Shown: positions 14,320 through 22,400 of the stretch, piece by piece
Layout: the number at the start of each line of letters is the position of its first letter
How positions within the stretch are numbered: the first letter of the stretch is position 1
Virus record (IMG/VR): IMGVR_UViG_3300049046_000087
Location: 1 to 40,652 of that record
Direction: 5' to 3' (one strand)
DNA length: 40,652 nucleotides
From: a virus
Program-made: the position numbers and the translations under genes
Notes under the pieces: generated by a model
The model's input: the letters and a program-made list of their open reading frames with translations, nothing else
Told to the model about the DNA's origin: nothing
Databases searched by the model: none

Positions 14320-14337
14320 CCGCTTTTTTTCGGTCAC
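14316..14337. terminator. Bidirectional hairpin terminator
   Basis: GTGACCG and CGGTCAC form a perfect 7-base-pair stem with a loop of one C and seven T. It contains the stop codons of both converging genes (TGA at 14317-14319 on plus and at 14336-14334 on minus), so it would end transcription from either side. Confidence 0.6.
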
Positions 14338-14657
14338 TTTAGGGGAGCACCACTCCGGCGGAGCCACGCGATAACCTTTTCACTGAATCCAGCGATCAAC
14401 ATCACGGCGATTCCGATTGGCAGAAGGTGCAGGTAGTACCCAGCTGACGACTCATCGCGGAATACGTGGTTTCCAAAGCCATCCTCGCGCGTGCTAGGAC
14501 CGATCCGACGAACCATTACGACCATCACAAAGGAATACGCGAGTATCCCCGCACAACAAATCTGCACTAATCGGAGCACGCCGATGCAAGCCCGTCTCAA
14601 CATTTTTAACAGCCAGCCAGAATTACCCTTGTTCGCAACGCTCTTTTTCTTTGCCAC
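14334..14657 (-). CDS. Small two-span membrane protein
   Basis: A 107-residue protein read from GTG 14657 (an upstream TTG at 14669 is also open). It has two hydrophobic segments (VQICCAGILAYSFVMVVMV and LHLLPIGIAVMLIAGF) separated by a polar loop, with basic ends. It is one of the few minus-strand genes inside the lysogeny island, so it may be expressed in the prophage, as exclusion or conversion proteins are. No family is recognised. Confidence 0.5.
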   Translation of the reverse strand: MAKKKSVANKGNSGWLLKMLRRACIGVLRLVQICCAGILAYSFVMVVMVRRIGPSTREDGFGNHVFRDESSAGYYLHLLPIGIAVMLIAGFSEKVIAWLRRSGAPLK

Positions 14658-14680
14658 CAAAATTGCCAAATAGCGTGTTT

Positions 14681-14710
14681 TTTGGTGTCCTTTGCTGTCC
14701 TTTGGTGTTT
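14681..14710 (+). repeat. Three tandem 10-base repeats beside attP
   Basis: TTTGGTGTCC (14681), TTTGCTGTCC (14691) and TTTGGTGTTT (14701) follow one another without gaps, about 55 bases before the attP core. Phased short repeats in this place are what arm-type integrase or excisionase binding sites look like. Confidence 0.55.
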
Positions 14711-14764
14711 CGCCCCGCTGCGTTCACCTTTCCCGTTTCCCTCTGATATTCAGGGATTTAACCC

Positions 14765-14808
14765 TGGAGGCGCGGGCCGGAATCGAACCGGCGATAGAGG
14801 TTTTGCAG
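14765..14808 (-). other. attP: attP core: 3' half of a tRNA-Cys gene
   Basis: On the minus strand this reads as the 3' part of a tRNA: anticodon loop CTGCAAA (anticodon GCA, Cys), the 3' side of the anticodon stem ACCTC, variable loop TATC, T arm GCCGG-TTCGATT-CCGGC, acceptor strand CCGCGCC, discriminator T and CCA. The U discriminator also fits tRNA-Cys. The 5' half is absent and the bases beyond do not complete the anticodon stem. It therefore is not a working tRNA but the copy that restores the host gene on integration. The integrase gene starts 68 bases further on. Confidence 0.85.
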
Positions 14809-14875
14809 CCCTTTGCCTCTCCTCTCAAACGTGTAAAATCTTGTCACGACTTATGAGATGGGGCATTTTTTGGGC

Positions 14876-16174
14876 ATGCCTCGCCTAGGGACCCTTTCCA
14901 TCAAATCTCTGCTCCTTCACAATTCAGGAAGCACCGTTTACGTACTCTCCGGGAAGCTGCCGGGGAAGCCCAGAATCCGCGAACGGCACAAGACTTTGGC
15001 CGCCGCGGAGGCCGCGCGGCTCAATTACGAACACGAGACCGGCATTTTTAAGCGGGTCGAGACAAACGTAGTCAGCACATGGCTCACCACGGCTCAGGTG
15101 CGCGAGTGCGAGCAACTCGTCGCCATGATCGGGAATCGATCCATTATTTCCGCCGGCCGAGCGATTCTCGATCGTGACCCCGGCACGCGTGACCACCGCG
15201 AGCTAAAACCCTTCATCGAGTCGTTTCTACGGGAAGTGAAGATCAAGCGCGCGCACCACACGTGGCGCACCCTTGAAACGCGGATTGACCAAATGCTCCG
15301 GGAAACCGGCATCAAAGAGGTGCGAGAGTTCACTCCGGACAACGTGGAACCATGGATCCATGCGCCGATGCTCAAGGGCCGGTCCAAGATCAACCGCCGC
15401 GCGGTCGTCACAAACCTGGCGCGCTGGCTCGCTCACCCCAAGCGCAAGATCATCACGCGCGATCTCTTCGGCTCTCTCGATGAAATCCAGGCAACTGACT
15501 CCGAGGCGCAGCGGCGCCTCAGCACGGCGCAAGTGGCCGACCTTCTGCGCGTCGCGGCCGAGCTCACCGGACTTGACCGCACCACGGGTAAACGCGTCCG
15601 CATGCTCTACAATTTTGCCCTTCGGACGTTTGCAGGACTTCGGCCCAGCGAAGTGGAAGACTTGGCCACACACCCGGACCGGGTGAACATGGCCGAGGGG
15701 TATATTTTTGTTGGCGACGCCCGCACCCGTACGCACCGCGCGGTTAAGATCACCCCGAACGCCCGGGCGTGGTTCGAATACTGCCAGGCACACTGCCCGG
15801 AAGTCGTATTCAAAGCGCGACTACACGAGCGCATCAAGGCGGCAACCGGGCTCGGCGAGATTTGGCAGCCTGATATTTGCCGCCACACGTTCGGATCCTT
15901 CTACCTGCGGCGCACAAAGAACGTAAACACAACGGCCGAGGAAATGGGCAATTCGCCGCGGGTAATCCGCAGCTTCTACGCCGTCCCACTGACAGACGAG
16001 GAGCTCAAGGCCTTTGACCTACTTCTGCCGCCGGGGTACTGCTGGGCCACTCGGTACAGCAAGGATCCGTCCGAGCGGCTGCCGCTGGCGGTCAAATATC
16101 AGGACGTGCCGCCACCCACACCGGTGGAAACGATCGAGGAGCAAGCCGGCGACGCGGACACGGAAACCGTCTGA
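14876..16174 (+). CDS. int: Tyrosine-type integrase
   Basis: This enzyme joins phage and host DNA at the tRNA-Cys site. The 432-residue protein has an N-terminal arm/SAM-like region and a C-terminal catalytic domain. Catalytic residues visible are R256 (FAGLRPSEVED), R336 in DICRHTFGSFYL, and Y368 in VIRSFYAVP. Two usual His positions read Asp333 and Asn359 (MGNSPRVI). Such changes occur in divergent recombinases and may still be active. The ATG at 14876 (MPRLGTLSIKS) was preferred to the in-frame ATG 14858, since related proteins begin in this way. It lies next to attP. Its last 76 bases are antisense to a small helix-turn-helix gene. Confidence 0.9.
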   Translation: MPRLGTLSIKSLLLHNSGSTVYVLSGKLPGKPRIRERHKTLAAAEAARLNYEHETGIFKRVETNVVSTWLTTAQVRECEQLVAMIGNRSIISAGRAILDRDPGTRDHRELKPFIESFLREVKIKRAHHTWRTLETRIDQMLRETGIKEVREFTPDNVEPWIHAPMLKGRSKINRRAVVTNLARWLAHPKRKIITRDLFGSLDEIQATDSEAQRRLSTAQVADLLRVAAELTGLDRTTGKRVRMLYNFALRTFAGLRPSEVEDLATHPDRVNMAEGYIFVGDARTRTHRAVKITPNARAWFEYCQAHCPEVVFKARLHERIKAATGLGEIWQPDICRHTFGSFYLRRTKNVNTTAEEMGNSPRVIRSFYAVPLTDEELKAFDLLLPPGYCWATRYSKDPSERLPLAVKYQDVPPPTPVETIEEQAGDADTETV

Positions 16175-16398
16175 GATTCCTCCGCTCGGCGGTAAGAGTA
16201 CGACCACTCGCCCACGTTGCGCAGGCGCGCCAAATAATCGCGGCGCCGATCGACGATCCCCAGCCGCAGCAGATGCCTCAACGCTTGCGCCGCTTGGTGG
16301 TTCGTCAGCCCGGTTCTTTCCGCAATGTCACGAGCCTTTAGCTCACCGTCGTGAGATTCGAGGCAGCGCCGAGCCTGTTCTGTAACGGGTAAGCGCAT
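16099..16398 (-). CDS. Winged-helix protein at the end of the late operon
   Basis: A 99-residue protein. Residues 15-60 (DGELKARDIAERTGLTNHQA, then AQALRHLLRLGIVDRR) form a typical MarR/ArsR-like winged helix. The C-terminus is Ser/Val-rich. ATG 16398 is 8 bases after the stop of the giant virion gene, making it the last gene of the leftward unit. Its 3' end overlaps the integrase end tail-to-tail by 76 bases, so each transcript would be antisense to the other. Confidence 0.6.
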   Translation of the reverse strand: MRLPVTEQARRCLESHDGELKARDIAERTGLTNHQAAQALRHLLRLGIVDRRRDYLARLRNVGEWSYSYRRAEESQTVSVSASPACSSIVSTGVGGGTS

Positions 16399-16405
16399 GA
16401 GCGCA

Positions 16406-19400
16406 TCACCGGCGCGACGGCGCCAAGCTTTGCTGCAGCGCGCGATCGGCGCGCCGGCGACGCTCCTCCTCGCTCTGCTGCTGCGATGCCTCGAAGAGTC
16501 CTTGCAGGTACTTGAAGCGCGGCCGTTCCTGGTAGCTGCGCAGACCAGCCTTACCCCATCGCTCACTCGGGAAGAGGAGTTTTTCCCGGCCACGAATTGA
16601 GTTCATCTTGTCGTAATAGATGAACGCCTTTCGTAGCTGCTCGCGGTCGAATTCGCTCAGCGACTGCACAAACTCGCGGCGCAGTCCGTCTTTCTTCTTC
16701 AGCGCTCCAAGCGGATCCTGACCACGCACACTGCTAGCAAAGTTTTCAGATGTGTATCCATAATCCAATGCGCGCTTGTAGAAGTGCATAGCCGCTTCGA
16801 CGTCCCCGCGGTACACGGCTTTGCGAAAATTGCGCAAAACTTCCTCGTTTTTCTTATCACGGTCGGTGCGTGCAGCCGAATCACCGGTTTTAGCCTCAAG
16901 GAAGTCTGCCGCTTTATCCCGAATTGAATAATACGCCCACGACTCCGCGTCACGCTGCCGGACCTGCAAGATCAGCTGCTGCGCCCACGTTCCAAAGTCC
17001 TTCGGCGCATAATAGTCCCTATTCACAGTGCGCTCGACCACGTCCGCAGTAAACTCATCCGTGAGCATCGAAAGAATGGTGCGGCGCATGTCATACGCGG
17101 GAATCTTGCCGGGCTGCGTCACATCCGGGAAAATCCGTTTCTTAAAAAACAGCGCGGCAGGGATCTGAACTAACGGACCCGCTTGACCAAAAGTATTGTT
17201 TGCAAGGTCTGGCAGCAGTCGATCGCGCCAAGTGGCAACCGCGGTTGGAAAATCCATCTGCCCGCGCATCCACGCCGTGGATACGCGCACAAACTCGGGC
17301 CCCGAAAACCACTTCATCACGTCCATGAGCGCCAATGGGGCGTACATGACTTGCGCTTTGCCTTCACTGTCACGCCCGAGGATCAGGTGAAACCGACGCT
17401 TATCCTCTTCGCTCAGCTCGTCCTCGACGTCCTTATGCATCGAGTTGTTCCAGATCGCCACGGCGATATACGGGAGCGCCAGCCGTAGCACGATCGCGCC
17501 TGCCGCTCGCGCAGTGAAACCGCTAGCAAACACCGCTGCAGCCCGCGTTCCCGCCTCCAGCGCTTCGGCCCTGCTTTTTTCTCCGGCAATGGTCATGTCT
17601 CGCAGGTTTCGCAGCAGGTTGGCGTGATACTTAAAGTTCACCTCGAGCCAGCTGTAGAACGGGATAAATTTATCGCGCAGCGTGGAGCCCAACACGGAGA
17701 TATCCGCGTAATCGCCAAACGTCGCCTTGCTGATTGCCGCCGCCTTGCGCACGTCTGCGTCGTTTGCCCCGGGCTCACTGTCCTGGATCGCCTCAACGTC
17801 ACGCCAATACGCGCCGGCATACTCCGGCCGCGACCCACTCCGGATCCGTTCGAGGTCCGCTTTAAACTTCGCATACCGGGTGATTGCTTCACGCAGCGCG
17901 CTTTGCTCCACGCTGGTGACGCGGCCGGCCACGCCCCCATCCATAAAGAGGCGCGTCAAGTTCATCATCGGTGCGCTCACTCCGGCCTTGAACTCATTCC
18001 ACGCCTTTTTGCCACGGGTTTCAAACTCCGCAAAATTCGGCATCTGCGGCAGCGCCTTCATCTCTTGTGCAGTGATCGCGTTTAAGACGCCTTCTTTCAA
18101 CGCCGCCTGCAGATCCGGGCCAGGCGCGGCCCCCTTCCAGAAAGCCACCAGCTCTCTCGCGGACGGGATGAACTGTTTAAACGTAGCTGGATCCGCGGAA
18201 AAAATTTTCTCCAGGTCCGCGGAAATATTCCCGTACTCGTAGCGGATGTGGTTATGCGGGGTAAATAGCTTCCATTTCTTCCAGTAGCCAAGCGCTGCCT
18301 TTACAGCCACGTCTAGCGCTCCATTACGAAGATCCTCCCGCTCAGAAATCCCACGCAGCGCCTCTGCTACCTTGGCAGGCAGAATCCAAACTTCCTTGCC
18401 GCCAAGCTGCATCGTTTCCTTCAGATCCTCGGGCAAAAGTCTGATCCCGCGCAGGCCGAGATCGTGCAGTTGCTTTTGCAGATCTTCGCTCGTGAGCATT
18501 ACCCCCAGCCGCTGCGCCAGTCGCTCACGGTCGACGGTAACGGTCGGAAACGCGTCCTGGCTATCCGTCCCGTAAAGAACGTATCCGTTCGGTCCATACT
18601 CCTCGTGAAACGCAGCTTCCCAACTGACGCTATACCCTCGCTCTTTGGAGAGTTCTCGGGCCCGTTTCTCCACTTCCGCGCGCACGTCATACACCCGGAA
18701 ATTCTTTCTCACGATGTCTGCCCGGGCGTTGTGCGCACCCACCTGCACCAGGTGATAATACATCGCGCGCACGTAGTCGGTTTCAATGGGCTTATCGCTG
18801 CCCACTGGATCGATCAGGTAGCCGCGGAAATCGGCCTCGGTACTCGGACGCACTTTTTCTATCCGCAGCTCACGCTGCACAATCTTGTCGCCCTTGCGTG
18901 CCTCGAGCGTGACGTGCGGGAAATAGAATGGGTTGGCCAGTTCGTCGCCGGCCATCAGGTCCCGGCTCTTCAGATCATCGGCCACTTCCTTTACCAGCGC
19001 CATGTGCTGTTTAAGGGCCGACGCAATCAGATCCCGGTGCGGACTCGCCTCAAGCATCCCGGACAACCGGTCTAGCTCTGCTTCCACCTCGGCCGGGTTC
19101 AAATTGTACGGCAGGCGGATGGGTTTACCTTCGGAGTCCTTCAGGTTCTGCTGCCGCCAATTCAGATCCAAGAAAAGCACCAGATTCTGGAAGAGCACGT
19201 ACGGGTGCGACTCGGCCTCACTCGCGAGCGCCTCGAATGTCGCCAGCTGCTGAGCGGACGGCGTCCGCCCTTCCGCGCGCGCCTTGCGTATCGACTCCTG
19301 AATCTTCTGCGCCCGTGCGTACTTGTTCGCATCGAACTTTTCCACCTCGAGGAGCTTTTTCGTGATGGCGGCGACTTTCATCTCCGCAGTTTTTTGCACA

Positions 19401-22400
19401 TGGTCGCCGATCGACTTAAAAGCGCGGTACCCTTCCTTGGCGCGGTTGTAGAAGCTGGCGCCAAATTGGCGGATAAAGCGGTCTGTGGCGTTCCATGCTG
19501 CAGCCGGGAACGTCGGCAGTTCCGGCAAGGGACCGCGGATCCCAGTGAGAACGTTCCGCACCTTTTCCCACGCACCGTGTATCGCAGACGGCGTGACGGC
19601 GGTCTGGAACATGACTTTACGCGCGAGCGCCGGACGCACCGGCATGGGCACATCGGGCTGGGCGAATGGGGAAGGCTCGGAATCCTCCGGATTCGCGCCC
19701 TCGGTAACGATTGGCGGGACCGGCGGCTTGCCGGGAGGCGTGGCGTGGCCGCTTTCATTCCAGCCAGGGAATTCGCGATCGAGCGTTTGGCGCAGCTGCG
19801 CGGCACGTTTCTCGTGCCACGCGGCATCCACCTCCGACTGCAGCGAATCCTTGGCCCTCATCTGCCGCCCGCTGGTCTCGGCCTTATTCAGCTCCTCGAC
19901 CAATGCCGCTTTGCGATCGACCTGGGGCAGAGCCTCGACCTTTGCCGACGCCGCGATGATTTCGGCCGCATTGGGAATCTTCGTTTTGGGCGCTTCTGCT
20001 GCGCGTAGGGCGTCCATCTGCTTCGCCAGCTGCTTTGCCCTACGTTCGGCATTTCGCAGCGTCTGCTGCAGCCGTTTGCCCTGTTCTTCCACGTCTGGCT
20101 CCTGACTCTCGCGCAACGATTCCAATTCTGTGCGGGCGCGGTCAGCCTCCGCTACCGCAGCGTCAAATTCCGCGCCGAGGCGGCCGTAGGATTCACCAGG
20201 CGACGGCCCATTGCGCGCCTGTTCATTCAGGCCCGCGGGGAGACTTCCACCGGGTGGTTTTTTGTTTTTGCGGGCGGCGAATTGGACCTGGGCGCCCGGC
20301 TTGACGCCTCCGAAGAGATCCCCCAATGTGATGATTGCGCCAGGTGCAGGCCGATGGACCAACGCTGAGTCCTCCCCAGTGCGTCCCCGGAGATTCGTAC
20401 CGCCTGGCGCATCAATTTCTGTCGCGCTGTGGTCATACAGCAGCCGACCATCAGGGAGCTCGTTAACCGTGAGTTTAACACGGTAGATCCGCGGCCCAAT
20501 CGAGAGAGCTGCCGCAAAGCGGTGAACAGCTCGAACCTGGGGACGGTTTCTCTTATCCGCCTCTTTTGCGATATGTACCGCGCTGCGGAGCAACTCCGGC
20601 AAGGCCAGAGCAGCGTAAACGTTCTGCGGGCCCATGTGCTGGAAACCATGTGCGAGTGAGGCTTTGTTGAACGCGATTTGCGCGCCCGTGTCCTCATTCT
20701 TCACCGGCACATTGAACTTGTCCCGCATTGCCTCGATCACGGCCGCGCGCACCTCGGATGGATTGCGACCGCTGGCCGGGCGCTCAGGCAGCGCCACGAC
20801 GGCAACCTGCTTTGCCGCCAATTCCGGCGTTATTTGAAACGTCCGCTCTGGCTTCGGCGCCGGCGCCGGCTGCGACGCAAACGCGACCGCCTCCCGGTTC
20901 GGCGAGTACGTGCCGCCGGACTGCCAAAACTTCCGGAAGCCCTGTTCGAACAGCGCGCTTTCCGGGCTGATGCCTTGCCGGCGACTGATCCGCGCAAAAA
21001 CGCGGCGGAGCATGTCCCGGATATCAGCGGCGAGCCGGACGAGGAGCGGCTTTTCCGCACGGTTTACCCGCCCTTCCGCCCACTGCTGATTGATCAGCCG
21101 CACGCGTTCGGCGAACCACTCGCCAAAGCCGCGCTCGTTTAGATCCGTCACAAAACGCAGATCTGTGCGCAGATTCCTGTGCTGATCGAAGAGCGGTCCC
21201 GTCTTGTGCATCACTTCGGCGCGGTGCATCGCCTTCAGCGTGTCGACGGTTTGCTTGGGCAGCGCGTTTAGATACAGGTGGGCCACTTCGTGCGCCAACC
21301 GGGCAACGCCCGTTTCCCGGTTCCGGTACGCGCCGGAATCAATTACGATCGCGCCATGCCCCACGGCAGCTTCGGCGCCCTCCGGGATTTCGCCCTGGTA
21401 ACCGCGGGAACGCAGCTCGCGGGAGATCTCGCCAATGACGAGGTCATAATGCTTCGAAAGTTCACTGGCCGCAGCCTGTAGCAGTCCCTGCTCACGCTGC
21501 AGATTCACCGGAGCCGGAGCGGGCGCGGGCGAGGGCGCGGCGCCCTGCTGCTGGGAACCTGCGGCAAAGTCCACCTGCTGCGGTGAACCACCTTGAGACC
21601 AAACCGGTTTACCACGCAGGGCAATCCCGGCCCATTTGATCACGTCGTCAGGCGTCTGGATCTGCGAAAACCCGCGATCCCGGAGCGTTTCCGCCAAACG
21701 ATCGAGAGAGCCGCGCTGCGTATCAATGAACCGCATGCGCTGCGCTGGCTTCATCTCCTCTTTCAGTTGCGCGAGTTCGCCTCCGAACTTGGGATCCGTG
21801 GCCGGTAGTTTGAGCTCCGCCAAAACGTCAATGAGGCTCTCTGCCGTCGAAGGCTCGTCGCCCACCATCACCCGCCGGTCCATTTCCCGCTCGGCGCGAC
21901 GGTCACCAGCCTGCGCGCGCTGCGCCAGCTGCTGCTCAGAAAGTCGCGCGTAATCGATTCCCCCGGATGCGCCGATCCCCGCCGCTTCGGCCGCGGCCAC
22001 GCTCTTTTTATCTGCGGCAATCTTCGCCTGCTGCACGGCAGCCTGCTGCGCTTCCAAGTTCGCCCGCGCCGCAGCCAGCTTTTCGCGCCGGGCGTTCTCC
22101 GCCGGCGCCATCTGATTGGCCATATTCTGCAGCACCTTGACGGCACGCAGCGCGATTTCGCGCTGCTCCTGACTCAGCCCAAGAGAATTGTCGTCGGCGT
22201 AAAACTTTGCCGACTCGAGCGCACCTTGCACCGCCGCAAAGCTGCGCTGCGGATCCTTCGCCAGTTTGACCGCCGCCTGCATGGTCTCGTCAAACCGGCC
22301 GCGCTTCTGCGCGAGCTCCTGCTGGCGAGCTTCACGCTCGGCGCGCTCCCTGGCTTCAGCTTCCGCGCGCTGGCTCTGCTGCTGCTTGTCCGCCTGTAAC

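Noticed and set aside
14765-14808. A functional tRNA-Cys gene
   Set aside because: Only the 3' half is present; the 5' half and a full anticodon stem are missing, so it is an attachment site.
15227-15793. A 188-residue minus-strand open frame
   Set aside because: It is antisense to the catalytic half of the integrase and has no recognisable motif.
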